The position numbers were made by a program, and so were the translations under genes. Source: Actinomycetospora cinnamomea (GTDB taxonomy: Bacteria; Actinomycetota; Actinomycetes; Mycobacteriales; Pseudonocardiaceae). Taken from it: a stretch of DNA of 64,000 bases. Below are positions 53,631 through 62,334 of this stretch, piece after piece; positions within the stretch are counted from its first letter, which is position 1, and each line of letters starts with the position of its first letter. The notes below the pieces were generated by a model. The model made no database searches, had not been told where the DNA came from, and worked only from the letters and a program-made list of their open reading frames with translations. The DNA is taken from assembly GCF_003096675.1 (NCBI RefSeq), contig NZ_QEKW01000006.1, forward strand, positions 62,001-126,000. Reading direction: 5' to 3'.

Positions 53631-54368
53631 TCACACGTCCGGACCAGCGGCACGGTCGAGGACCGCGAGGACGAGCGCGGTGACGGTGGGCGCGAGCTCG
53701 CCGAGGCGGTCGCCGCGTCCGTCCTCGACGGCGTCGAGGACGAGCTCGTTGATGCCGCCGACGAGCGCGACGGCCATCGGCCGGGGCAGGCCGCGCAACC
53801 GCGCGAGCTCGGGCGAATCCGCCGAGCCGTCCCCCGGGCCATCTCCCGTGCCGTCCGCCGTGCCGTCCCCGGGGCCCTCCGCCGCGGCCCACCGCGCGGC
53901 GCCGAGCGCGACGAGGGCGGCGAGCTGGTCGGCGAAGCGGTTCAGCACCTCGCGACGCACCCGCCAGCCGCGGTGGCCCAGGCCGCTGACCTCGGTGAGC
54001 AGGGTGCGCGTGAGCTCCGGCTGCTCGGCGAGGGCGTCGAGGTAGGCGCGGGTGGCGGCGTCGACCTCGTCGGCGAGATCCGGGGGCGGCGCCCCGGGGT
54101 CGGCCTCGACGGCCGGGGCGACGGCCTCGGCGATGCGAGTCAGCGGGCCCTCGGCGGCGGCGACGTAGGCGGCGAGGAAGCAGTCCTCGCGGTCGGCGAA
54201 GTGCTGGTAGAACGTCCGCTTCGACACCCGTGCGGACGCGACGACGTCGGCCACCGTGACGGCGGCGTACCCGCGCTCGGCGACCAGACCGATCATCGCC
54301 TGGACCAGGCGGTCACGATGGGCGGACCCCGCAGCAGCTCCCGCGTGACCCGCGGCCGGAACGGACAC
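53631..54368 (-). CDS. TetR-family transcriptional regulator
   Basis: 245 residues from GTG 54368 (VSVPAAGHAG), six bases after TACCGT. DNA-binding helices: LVQAMIGLVAERGYAAVTVADVVASARVSKRTFYQHF. The ligand domain has a low-complexity insertion near 180 (GDGTADGTGDGPGDGSADS) encoded by short GC repeats. It is divergent from the monooxygenase gene and two GGTAC-N6-GTACC sites lie between, so it most likely represses itself and that operon. Confidence 0.92.
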   Translation of the reverse strand: MSVPAAGHAGAAAGSAHRDRLVQAMIGLVAERGYAAVTVADVVASARVSKRTFYQHFADREDCFLAAYVAAAEGPLTRIAEAVAPAVEADPGAPPPDLADEVDAATRAYLDALAEQPELTRTLLTEVSGLGHRGWRVRREVLNRFADQLAALVALGAARWAAAEGPGDGTADGTGDGPGDGSADSPELARLRGLPRPMAVALVGGINELVLDAVEDGRGDRLGELAPTVTALVLAVLDRAAGPDV

Positions 54369-54376
54369 TGGACAAC

Positions 54377-54392
54377 GGTACCACCGCGTACC
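54377..54392. promoter_or_regulatory. TetR operator 1 overlapping the tetR -10
   Basis: GGTAC-CACCGC-GTACC. It overlaps TACCGT (minus strand, 54375-54380), the -10 of the regulator gene, so binding would block its own transcription. Confidence 0.75.
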
Positions 54393-54409
54393 ACACTGAT
54401 CGCCGATCC

Positions 54410-54425
54410 GGTACGGTCGCGTACC
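54410..54425. promoter_or_regulatory. TetR operator 2 overlapping the monooxygenase -10
   Basis: GGTAC-GGTCGC-GTACC, same arms and 6-base spacer as operator 1, 33 bp away. It covers TACGGT (54412-54417), the likely -10 of the monooxygenase gene. Confidence 0.75.
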
Positions 54426-54484
54426 AGCGCCATGCCCGCGGCGGTCGCCCGCCCGGGACGCCGACGACGCCACGAGGAGGACCC

Positions 54485-56029
54485 ATGACGCAGGTGGAGC
54501 CGACGCCGGCGCCGGCCCCGTCCGAGAGCACCCCGGAGGCCGGCGCGCCGATCGCGCACCTCGCGGTGGCGATCGTCGGCAACGGCTTCTCCGGGCTCGG
54601 CACGGCGATCCGCCTGCGCCAGGCCGGGGAGGACAACTTCCTGATCTTCGAGCGGCACGACGACGTCGGCGGCACGTGGCGGGACAACTCCTACCCCGGC
54701 TGCGCCTGCGACGTGCCCAGCCACCTCTACTCGTTCTCGTTCGCGCCCAACCCGGACTGGAGCCGGTCCTTCTCCGCCCAGCCGGAGATCCACGCCTACC
54801 TGCAGCGGGTGTCGGCGGAGTACGGCATCGACCGGTTCACCCGCAACCGCCACGAGGTGCTGGACGCGACGTGGGACGACGACGCGCAGCACTGGGTGGT
54901 GACGACGAGCCAGGGCGTCTGGACCGCCGACGTGCTGGTGCTGGGCTCGGGCGCGTTGTCGGACCCGTCGTTCCCCGACGTGCCCGGCCTCGAGGACTTC
55001 GAGGGCCCGGTGTTCCACTCCGCGACCTGGCGCCACGACCTCGATCTGCGCGGCCGGCGGATCGCCGTTATCGGCACCGGGGCGTCGGCCATCCAGTTCG
55101 TACCCGAGATCGCGCCGGTCGTGGACACGCTCGAGGTCTTCCAGCGCACGCCCCCGTGGATCATGCCGCGGGGGGACCGCGCCATCACCCGCGCCGAGAA
55201 GCTGCTGTTCCGGTACGTCCCACCGGCCCAGCGGCTCGTGCGTGAGGCCATCTACTGGGCGCGCGAGACGTTCGTCTTCGGGTTCAAGGACCCGCGACGG
55301 ATGGCGAAGGCCGCCAAGATCGCCGAGGCGCACATGCGTCGCCAGGTCCGCGACCCGGAGCTGCGCGAGAAGATCACGCCGAACTACGCGATGGGCTGCA
55401 AGCGCATCCTGCTGTCCAACGACTACCTGCCCGCACTCGACCGCGACAACGTCGAGGTGGTCACCGAGAAGATCGTCGAGATCCGGCCGCACGCCGTCGT
55501 CACCGCCGACGGCACCGAGCACGAGGTCGACACGATCATCGCGGGCACGGGCTTCGCCATCGCCGACCTGCCGATCAGCCACCGCGTGCACGGGCGCGAC
55601 GGCCGCACGCTCGCCGACCACTGGGCCGGCTCGCCGCACGCCCACAACGGCACGATGATCGCGGGCTTCCCCAACGCGTTCACCCTGCTGGGACCGAACA
55701 CGGGCCTGGGCCACAACTCGGTCGTCTTCATGATCGAGTCCCAGATCGCGCTCGTCATGGACACCCTGCGCCACATGCGCTCCCACGGCGTCGGCGCCGT
55801 CGAGCCCACGCGCGCCGCCCAGGACGCGTTCGTCGAGGAGATGCAGCGCAAGACCGAGGGCACCGTCTGGGTCGATGGTGGCTGCTCGAGCTGGTACCTC
55901 GACAGGAACGGCAAGAACTCGGCGCTGTGGCCGACGTTCACCATGCCCTTCCGCCGGCGCCTGCGGCGCTTCCGCCCCGAGGAGCACGTGCTGACCCCCG
56001 TCACCCCCGCCCGCGCCGGCCGGCGCTGA
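54485..56029 (+). CDS. FAD-dependent Baeyer-Villiger-type monooxygenase
   Basis: 514 residues from ATG 54485 with GAGGAGGA upstream. FAD fold AIVGNGFSGLGTAIRL, the shape motif GGTWRDNSYPGCACDVP, the Baeyer-Villiger fingerprint FEGPVFHSATWRHD (FxGxxxHxxxW), and the NADPH fold AVIGTGASAIQFVPEIA. Inserts oxygen next to a ketone to form an ester or lactone, or oxidises N/S atoms. First gene of an operon with the SDR 21 bases on. Controlled by the divergent TetR protein. Confidence 0.92.
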   Translation: MTQVEPTPAPAPSESTPEAGAPIAHLAVAIVGNGFSGLGTAIRLRQAGEDNFLIFERHDDVGGTWRDNSYPGCACDVPSHLYSFSFAPNPDWSRSFSAQPEIHAYLQRVSAEYGIDRFTRNRHEVLDATWDDDAQHWVVTTSQGVWTADVLVLGSGALSDPSFPDVPGLEDFEGPVFHSATWRHDLDLRGRRIAVIGTGASAIQFVPEIAPVVDTLEVFQRTPPWIMPRGDRAITRAEKLLFRYVPPAQRLVREAIYWARETFVFGFKDPRRMAKAAKIAEAHMRRQVRDPELREKITPNYAMGCKRILLSNDYLPALDRDNVEVVTEKIVEIRPHAVVTADGTEHEVDTIIAGTGFAIADLPISHRVHGRDGRTLADHWAGSPHAHNGTMIAGFPNAFTLLGPNTGLGHNSVVFMIESQIALVMDTLRHMRSHGVGAVEPTRAAQDAFVEEMQRKTEGTVWVDGGCSSWYLDRNGKNSALWPTFTMPFRRRLRRFRPEEHVLTPVTPARAGRR

Positions 56030-56050
56030 GACACCCCGAGGAGACGACTG

Positions 56051-56956
56051 ATGAATCTGCGCGACAGTCTGGCAGGCAAGGTCCTGTTCATCACCGGCGC
56101 CGCGCGCGGCATCGGCGAGGAGACCGCGCGGCGCGCTGCCGCGCGCGGCGCCCACATCGCCGCCGTCGGCATGGAGCCCGAGCGCCTGGAGAAGCTGGTC
56201 GCCGAGCTCGGACCGGGTCACACCTGGGCCGAGTGCGACGTCACCGACCAGGAGTCGCTGGACGCGGCCGTCGCGACGACCGTGCGCGACCTCGGCGGGA
56301 TCGACGTCGTCGTCGCCAACGCCGGCATCGCCAACCAGGGCACCGTCGCCGAGAGCCCGGCCGACGTCGTCGCGCGGGTGATGGAGGTCAACCTCATCGG
56401 CGTCTCGCGGACCGTCTCGGCCACCGTGGCCGAGGTCGAGAAGCGCAACGGCTACCTGCTGCTCGTCTCGTCGCTGGCGGCGTTCACCGCGCTGCCGGGG
56501 ATGGCCGCCTACTGCGGGGCCAAGGCCGGCGTGGAGCACTACGGCAACGCCCTGCGCTTCGAGCTCGCCTACCGGGGCATCGACGTGGGCACCGCCCACA
56601 TGGGGTGGATCGACACCGACCTCGTCCGCGACGTCAAGGCCGACTCCTCGACGTTCGAGGAGACCCTGCGCAAGCTGCCCGGGCCCCTCGGCGCGCTGAC
56701 CTCGGTCGGCGACTGCGCCGACGCCTTCCTCGAGGGGATCGTCAAGCGCAAGCGCCGCATCTTCGTGCCGAAGTCGGTCGGCGTCGTCGCGGCGTTGCGC
56801 CCCATCACGTTCTCGCGCCTCGGCGACCTGCCGATCCTCGCCCAGGCCAGGACGATGGTGCCCCGTCTGGAGGAGCAGTTCCGGAAGACCGGACGTACGT
56901 TCGGCGCCACGAGTGCGGGGATGGGCAAGCGGGGAGCCCCGACCGGCTCCCGGTGA
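56051..56956 (+). CDS. Short-chain dehydrogenase/reductase
   Basis: 301 residues from ATG 56051 with GAGGAGA upstream. NAD-binding FITGAARGIGEE, NAG motif VVANAGIANQG, active-site Ser (LLLVSSLAAF) and YCGAKAG (YxxxK). Extended C-terminus of ~60 residues after residue 235. Oxidises an alcohol to a ketone or the reverse; next to the Baeyer-Villiger enzyme it could supply the ketone substrate. I do not see the insertion typical of mycofactocin-dependent SDRs. Confidence 0.92.
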   Translation: MNLRDSLAGKVLFITGAARGIGEETARRAAARGAHIAAVGMEPERLEKLVAELGPGHTWAECDVTDQESLDAAVATTVRDLGGIDVVVANAGIANQGTVAESPADVVARVMEVNLIGVSRTVSATVAEVEKRNGYLLLVSSLAAFTALPGMAAYCGAKAGVEHYGNALRFELAYRGIDVGTAHMGWIDTDLVRDVKADSSTFEETLRKLPGPLGALTSVGDCADAFLEGIVKRKRRIFVPKSVGVVAALRPITFSRLGDLPILAQARTMVPRLEEQFRKTGRTFGATSAGMGKRGAPTGSR

Positions 56957-57032
56957 CACGGCGCGGTCCCTCCCGCGCGCGTACGGTCGTCGGTGAACCG
57001 AGATTCAGCGGCCGACGCGAGAGGGGCCCGCC

Positions 57033-58298
57033 GTGACCGACCTGGCCACCGGCCCGGTGTTCACCGACGACTACTGGCGCGACCCGTTCGCCGTCCTGGC
57101 CGAGGTCCGCGAGCAGGCGCCCGTGCGGGAGGTCGAGCTGCCCGACGGCGGCTCGACGTGGCTCGTCACGCGGTACGCCGACGCGCGCTCGGTGATGGCC
57201 GACCCGCGCTTCGTCAAGGACTTCCGCAACACCCTGCCGCCCGAGCAGCGCGAGCACGCGCCCGGCATCCCCTCGCCGGGCGGCGAGATGATGCTGCTCA
57301 ACGACCCGCCGGTCCACACGCGGCTGCGCAAGCTCGTGGTCAAGGCGTTCACGGTGCGGCGGGTCGCCGCCCTGCGCCCGCGGGTGGAGGCGATGGCGGC
57401 GGCGCTGCTCTCGGCCCTGCCCGCCGACGCGACGGTCGACATGGTGGCGGGCTACGCGGTACCGCTGCCCACGGCGGTGATCTGCGAGCTGCTCGGCGTG
57501 CCGGTGGACGACCGCGACGCCTTCGGCGCCTGGTCGACGACGCTGATCGACGAGACGCCCGAGCCCGATAAGATGCAGGCCAACGCGAGCCTCGCCGCGT
57601 ACCTGTCCGAACTCGTGGAGCGCAAGCGCGCCGAGCCGGACGAGGCGCTGATCTCGGCGCTCATCGAGGTCTCCGAGGCCGACGAGCGGCTCTCCACCGA
57701 GGAGATCGTCGCGATGGCGATGCTGCTGCTCATCGCCGGGCACGAGACGACGGCCACGCTGATCACGACCTCTGTCGAGGCGATGCTGCGTGACCCGGGG
57801 CTGCGCGACCGGCTGGCCGCCGCCGACCCCGACGAGCTGCGCGCTGCCATCGAGGAGTTCCTGCGCTGGGGCGCGCCGATCGCCCAGGCCCCCGTGCGCT
57901 TCGCCGCCGAGGACGTGGACTTCGACGGGGTCGTGGTGCCACGCGGCGCGATGCTCATGGTGTCGCTGGCCGCGGCCAACCACGACCCGGCCCGCTTCGA
58001 GCGGCCCGACGACCTCGAACCCGGACGTGACACCACCGGGCACCTGGCGTTCGGCCACGGGCTGCACTTCTGCCTCGGCGCGTCGCTGGCGCGCCTCGAG
58101 GCCGAGGTCGCGCTGCGCACCCTGCTCGACCGCTTCCCCGCCTTCGCCCCCGGCGTCACGCTTCCCGTCGAGCGGCGGCGCAGCGTGCTCGTCAACGCCT
58201 GGCAGCACCTGCCCGTGGTGCTCGACCCGGAGGCGGCCGAGCGCACGGAGGACACCGATGCCATGCCGGCCGTGCAGGCCACCGCGTCCACCGCGTGA
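57033..58298 (+). CDS. Cytochrome P450
   Basis: 421 residues from GTG 57033 with GAGAGGGG upstream; TACGGT at 56981-56986 suggests its own promoter besides read-through from the SDR. I-helix LLIAGHETTATL (acid-alcohol pair Glu-Thr), ExxR in EEFLRW, and haem ligand loop FGHGLHFCLGASLARLE with Cys347. Class I bacterial P450 needing a ferredoxin; none is adjacent. Could hydroxylate the compound later oxidised by the SDR and monooxygenase. Confidence 0.95.
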   Translation: MTDLATGPVFTDDYWRDPFAVLAEVREQAPVREVELPDGGSTWLVTRYADARSVMADPRFVKDFRNTLPPEQREHAPGIPSPGGEMMLLNDPPVHTRLRKLVVKAFTVRRVAALRPRVEAMAAALLSALPADATVDMVAGYAVPLPTAVICELLGVPVDDRDAFGAWSTTLIDETPEPDKMQANASLAAYLSELVERKRAEPDEALISALIEVSEADERLSTEEIVAMAMLLLIAGHETTATLITTSVEAMLRDPGLRDRLAAADPDELRAAIEEFLRWGAPIAQAPVRFAAEDVDFDGVVVPRGAMLMVSLAAANHDPARFERPDDLEPGRDTTGHLAFGHGLHFCLGASLARLEAEVALRTLLDRFPAFAPGVTLPVERRRSVLVNAWQHLPVVLDPEAAERTEDTDAMPAVQATASTA

Positions 58299-58339
58299 CC
58301 GCACGGCGGGTGCCGCTCGCGCTGTGACACCCTGCGGTC

Positions 58340-59488
58340 GTGACCGCTCCGGACGCCCGCTGGACCCTCGCGGTCGATCACGGGACATCCGAGACGGTGG
58401 GCGCCTGGGCGGACGTCGACCCCCGCGACGGCTGGGTGCGCGTGGGGCCCGTGGAGGTCGACGGCGCCACCTCGATGCCCTCGGCGGTGCTGTCGCGCAC
58501 CGACGGCACGGTGCTCGCCGGCCGCCCGGCGCTCGAGGCGGGCGCGCTGGACCCGGCGGCGGCGCTGCTGCGCTCGCGCCCGCACCTCGGGGCCAGCACG
58601 GGCGGCCCGCCGGAGCTGCTCACGCGCTGGCCGCGTCCCACCACGGCGGTCGACGTGGCCACGGCACTGATCGCCAAGCTCGTCCACGCCGAGGCGGGGC
58701 GCCGGGGCACGCTGCCGTCCCTGGTGGTGCTCCTGCACCCGGCGTCGTGGTCCTCGCCGGCGTGCGAGGCGCTGCGCGCGGCGGGCCGCGCGGCACTCGC
58801 GGCCATCCCCTACACCTCGCCCGACCAGGTCGAGCTCCTCGACGGGCCCCGCGCCGCGGCCCACCGCCTCGGCGGGCACGGCCGCCTGCTCGTCGTCGAC
58901 CTCGGGGGCGCGGCGACCGAGCTCGCCGTCGTCGACCGCTCCGGCGACGGGAGCTCCTCGATCGCCGCGGTGAGCACGGTCAACGTGGGCGCCGAGGTGC
59001 TCGACGACGCCCTCGCCCAGCTCGTCCTCGACCGCGCGCCGGCCCCGTTCGCCGCGCGGGTGCGCTTCGGCGGCGACCTCGAGGCCCACCGCGCCTGGTA
59101 CCGGCTGCGCAGGAGCGTCCGGGAGGCCAAGGAGACCCTCGCCGCGACGGGCAGCGTCACCGTCCCGCTGCCGATGCTGCCGCCGGAACCGCCAGCCGGG
59201 GTCGTGACGCTCACGCACGGCGACCTCGGCGCGATGCTGGCGCCGGGGCTCGAGGAGATCGCCCAGGGCATCACCGCCCTCGTCGGGACGCTGACCGGGC
59301 CGCGGCCCGGGATGCTGGTGCGCGGGGGCCTGGCCGCGATGCCGCGGGTGCGCGAGTGGCTCGCCGAGCGCACCGGGTTCGGCCTCGCGCACGGCGGGGA
59401 CCCGGGCGCGGTCTCGGCGTTCGGACCCGCCTCCGGCGCGGCCGCGTGGGCGGCCGAGCGTCTGGGGCTGGGGCTGGGGAGACAGTAG
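58340..59488 (+). CDS. Hsp70-like ATPase domain protein without substrate-binding domain
   Basis: 382 residues from GTG 58340. Actin/Hsp70 ATPase elements: VDHGTSETVGAW (phosphate 1), HPASWSSPACEALRAAGR, VELLDGPRAAAHRLG, VVDLGGAATELAVVD (phosphate 2) and MLVRGGLAAMPRVREWL (adenosine). The DnaK substrate-binding domain is absent. Similar stand-alone Hsp70-like proteins occur in mycobacteria and relatives, sometimes near envelope genes; function unknown. The end is four bases before the glycosylase gene, so they are probably co-transcribed. Confidence 0.82.
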   Translation: MTAPDARWTLAVDHGTSETVGAWADVDPRDGWVRVGPVEVDGATSMPSAVLSRTDGTVLAGRPALEAGALDPAAALLRSRPHLGASTGGPPELLTRWPRPTTAVDVATALIAKLVHAEAGRRGTLPSLVVLLHPASWSSPACEALRAAGRAALAAIPYTSPDQVELLDGPRAAAHRLGGHGRLLVVDLGGAATELAVVDRSGDGSSSIAAVSTVNVGAEVLDDALAQLVLDRAPAPFAARVRFGGDLEAHRAWYRLRRSVREAKETLAATGSVTVPLPMLPPEPPAGVVTLTHGDLGAMLAPGLEEIAQGITALVGTLTGPRPGMLVRGGLAAMPRVREWLAERTGFGLAHGGDPGAVSAFGPASGAAAWAAERLGLGLGRQ

Positions 59489-59492
59489 GTCG

Positions 59493-60350
59493 GTGTGGGG
59501 GGACGGCGTGGAGGGTGACGCGGTCCACCGCTGCGCCGCCCGCCTCACGTCCCTGGCCGGCGCCACGGTCGTGCGCAGTGACCTCCGCACCCCGGCGCTC
59601 GCCACCGTGGATCTCGCCGGGCGGGTGCTCGGGGAGACGAGGGCTCACGGCAAGCACCTGCTCACGCGCTTCACCGACGGCGCGACGCTGCACAGCCACC
59701 TGCGGATGAGCGGCTCGTGGACGGTCGTGCGGCGGCACGGCAGGGGCGGGCGTCCGCTGCTGCCGCGGCACCTGGCGGTGCGGGCGGCGCTCACTCTCGA
59801 CTCCGGCGTCTCGCTCGTCGGCGTCGACGTCCCGGTGCTCGAGCTGCTGCGCACCCGCGACGAGCACCGGGTGGTCGGCCACCTCGGGCCCGACGTGCTC
59901 GCCGGGCAGCCGACCGCGACCCAGGAGCGGTTCGACGAGGACGACGCCCTCACCCGCCTGCGCCGCGACCCGCAGCGCCCGGTCGTCGAGGCCCTGCTCG
60001 ACCAGCGCGGGGTGTCGGGGTTGGGCAACCTGTGGGCCGTCGAGCTGTGCTTCCTGCGCGGTCTCTGGCCGTGGACGCCGGTCGGCGAGGTCGACCTCGA
60101 GCCCCTCCTCGCGCTGGCCCGCAGGATGATCCGGCACAGCCTCGAGCACGGCACCGGCATGACGACCACGGGCGTCAGGCGGCGCGGCGAGAACCACTGG
60201 GTCACGGGGCGGTCGAACCGGCCGTGCCGGCGCTGCGGCACGCTCGTGCGCTTCCGCCCCGCCCCGGGCTCGGGCGCCCCGTACCGTCGCGAGGTGTGGT
60301 GGTGCCCCACCTGCCAGCCCGTGTCAACCCGCGCCGGCCGGGGCACCTGA
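59493..60350 (+). CDS. Fpg/Nei-family DNA glycosylase (Nei2-like) without the N-terminal proline
   Basis: 285 residues from GTG 59493; GTG 59508 (MEGDAVHRCAARL) matches family starts better. Nei-type proteins begin MPEGD, with Pro2 as nucleophile and Glu3. Here the sequence is GVEGDAVH, so Glu-Gly-Asp is kept but the Pro is missing with either start. The rest is intact: GKHLLTRF (Lys), HSHLRMSGSW, H2TH domain VVEALLDQRGVSGLGNLWAVEL, and zinc finger CRRCGTLV with WWCPTCQ. It may use another residue, or bind lesions without cutting. Coupled to the Hsp70-like gene upstream. Confidence 0.85.
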   Translation: MWGDGVEGDAVHRCAARLTSLAGATVVRSDLRTPALATVDLAGRVLGETRAHGKHLLTRFTDGATLHSHLRMSGSWTVVRRHGRGGRPLLPRHLAVRAALTLDSGVSLVGVDVPVLELLRTRDEHRVVGHLGPDVLAGQPTATQERFDEDDALTRLRRDPQRPVVEALLDQRGVSGLGNLWAVELCFLRGLWPWTPVGEVDLEPLLALARRMIRHSLEHGTGMTTTGVRRRGENHWVTGRSNRPCRRCGTLVRFRPAPGSGAPYRREVWWCPTCQPVSTRAGRGT

Positions 60351-60359
60351 GCAGCGACC

Positions 60360-61154
60360 ATGAGACTGGCGACGTTCAACCTCCTCCACGGCCGCTCCCC
60401 CGACGACGGCGTCGTCGACGCGGAGCGCCTGCGCGACGCCGTCAAGGGCCTCGATGCCGACGTCCTGGCCCTCCAGGAGGTCGACCACGCGCAGCCGCGC
60501 TCGGGCCTGGTCGACCAGACGTCGCTCGTCGCCGAGGCGATGGGCGCCCACGACGCCCGCTTCGTGCCCGCCGTCGTCGGCACCCCGGGCGAGACGTGGC
60601 GGCCGGCCGACCCGGACGAGGTCCTCGGCGTCGCGCCCACCTACGGCATCGGGCTGGTCAGCCGGTGGCCCGTCGCCCGCTGGCGCCGCATCCCGCTGGG
60701 GACCTCCCCCGCGACGCTGCCGCTGCTCGTCGACGCGCGGCGCCTGGCGCTCATCCCCGACGAGCCGCGCCTGGCGCTGGCCGCCGTGCTGACCCCGCCG
60801 GCCCCGGTGGGCACGGTCGTGGCCACCCACCTGTCGTTCGCGCCCGGCTTCAACATCGCGCAGCTCACGCGGCTGGCGCGGGCGGTGCGGGACCTGCCCG
60901 GCCCGGTCCTGCTGCTCGGGGACCTGAACATGCCCGGGCCGGTGCCCGGCGCCGTCCTGCGGGGCTGGCACCCGCTGGGTCGGGCCCCGACGTTCCCGTC
61001 GGAGCGCCCTCGCATCCAGTTCGACCACGTACTGGCCCGGGCGCCGGAGGCCCCGCCGGTGCGCGCGGTCGAGGCCGTCGCGACGCCGGTGTCGGACCAC
61101 CGGGCGCTGGTGGTCGACCTGGAGATCAGCCGAGGTCCGCGACCGCCCCGATGA
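60360..61154 (+). CDS. Endonuclease/exonuclease/phosphatase family protein
   Basis: 264 residues from ATG 60360, nine bases after the glycosylase. EEP motifs in order: ATFNLLHGR, ALQEVDHAQ, VATHLSFAPG, LLLGDLNMPG (metal/catalytic Asp-Asn) and SDHRALVVDLE (His). Mg-dependent phosphodiesterase or phosphatase on nucleic acid or lipid. Next to a DNA glycosylase, an AP-endonuclease-like role is possible but length and sequence are generic. Its end overlaps the convergent cobA end by 29 bases. Confidence 0.88.
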   Translation: MRLATFNLLHGRSPDDGVVDAERLRDAVKGLDADVLALQEVDHAQPRSGLVDQTSLVAEAMGAHDARFVPAVVGTPGETWRPADPDEVLGVAPTYGIGLVSRWPVARWRRIPLGTSPATLPLLVDARRLALIPDEPRLALAAVLTPPAPVGTVVATHLSFAPGFNIAQLTRLARAVRDLPGPVLLLGDLNMPGPVPGAVLRGWHPLGRAPTFPSERPRIQFDHVLARAPEAPPVRAVEAVATPVSDHRALVVDLEISRGPRPPR

Positions 61155-62334
61155 CGATCACCGCGGGCGGGCGCACCCCGGCGTCGGAGATGGCCCCGGG
61201 GAGCTTCGCGAGCGTGGCGCGCGTCGTCGTCTCGCCCGGCAGGCCGCCCTCCTGGACCGCGAGCGCCGGGGTCTCCGGATCGCGGCCGTGCGCCACCAGC
61301 GCCTCGGTGATCGCGCCGATGTTCTCGACGGCCATGAGCAGCACGATCGTGCCGCGCAGCCGCCCGAGCGCCGCCCAGTCGACCAGTGACTGCGCGTGCC
61401 CCGGAGGGAGATGCCCGGAGACGACGGTGAACTCGTGGGTGACGCCCCGGTGGGTCACCGGCACGCCCGCGAGCGCGGGGACGGCGATGGCGCTGGTGAT
61501 GCCGGGGACGACCTCGACCTCGACGCCCGCGGCGACGCAGGCCTGGATCTCCTCCAGGCCGCGGCCGAAGACGAACGGGTCGCCGCCCTTGAGCCGCACC
61601 ACCCGGTGCCCGGCCAGCGCCTCGTCGACGAGGACCTGGTTGATCGTGTCCTGGCTCATGTACCGGCCGCGGGGCAGCTTCGAGGCGTCGATGACGGTGA
61701 CGTCGGGCGGCAGCTCGTCCAGCAACGGCTGCGGGGCGAGCCGGTCGGTGACGACGACGTCGGCCTGCGCCAGCGCCTGGCGGCCCCGCACCGTGATCAG
61801 GCCCGGGTCACCCGGGCCACCCCCGACCAGCGTCACCCCGGGCCGCACGGCGCGGTGGCGGCGGTCGGCGAGGGTGCCGCTGCGCAGGGCCTCGACGGCG
61901 CCGTCGCGCACACCGGTGGCGCGGCGCGGGTCGCCGCCGCCGTGGACCGCCACGGTGATGTCGTCGTAACGCCCGACCGCGGGCGTGACCGCGGTGCCGG
62001 CGTCGGCGTCGTCGGCGCGCACGCAGAACACCCGGGCCCGCTCGGCCGCGGCCGCGACGGCGGCGTTGACGTCCGCGTCGTCGGTGGCCGCCACGGCGTA
62101 CCAGGCGCTGTCGAGGTCGCCCTCGGCGTAGGCGCGGGGCAGCCAGGTGATCTCCCCGGAGTCGGCGAGGGCCTCGAGCGCGGTCGTGAGGGTCGGGCTG
62201 ACGACCACTGTGTCGGCGCCGACCTCGTGCAGCCCGGCCACCCGGCGCTGGGCCACCGAGCCGCCGCCGACGACGACCACCCGCCGGCCCCGCAGCTGCA
62301 GGCCGACCGGGTAGACGCGCGCGCTCTCGCTCAC
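61126..62334 (-). CDS. cobA: Uroporphyrinogen-III C-methyltransferase with precorrin-2 dehydrogenase domain (CysG/CobA type)
   Basis: 402 residues from GTG 62334, overlapping the upstream BluB-CobT stop by GTGA, with GGAGGAG in front. The N-terminal ~150 residues are the NAD-dependent dehydrogenase half (VVVVGGGSVAQRRVAGL). From ~160, the SAM methyltransferase half: LVGGGPGDPGLITVRG, DRLAPQPLL, LKGGDPFVFGRG, VPGITSAIAVPALAG and VVSGH. Makes precorrin-2 and can oxidise it to sirohydrochlorin, feeding B12 or sirohaem. A metal-insertion domain is not separately evident. Confidence 0.93.
   Translation of the reverse strand: MSESARVYPVGLQLRGRRVVVVGGGSVAQRRVAGLHEVGADTVVVSPTLTTALEALADSGEITWLPRAYAEGDLDSAWYAVAATDDADVNAAVAAAAERARVFCVRADDADAGTAVTPAVGRYDDITVAVHGGGDPRRATGVRDGAVEALRSGTLADRRHRAVRPGVTLVGGGPGDPGLITVRGRQALAQADVVVTDRLAPQPLLDELPPDVTVIDASKLPRGRYMSQDTINQVLVDEALAGHRVVRLKGGDPFVFGRGLEEIQACVAAGVEVEVVPGITSAIAVPALAGVPVTHRGVTHEFTVVSGHLPPGHAQSLVDWAALGRLRGTIVLLMAVENIGAITEALVAHGRDPETPALAVQEGGLPGETTTRATLAKLPGAISDAGVRPPAVIVIGAVADLG

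Noticed and set aside
53821-53880. Repetitive segment in tetR considered as a CRISPR-like or mobile repeat
   Set aside because: It is a short in-frame low-complexity stretch encoding Gly-Asp-rich residues, without spacers.
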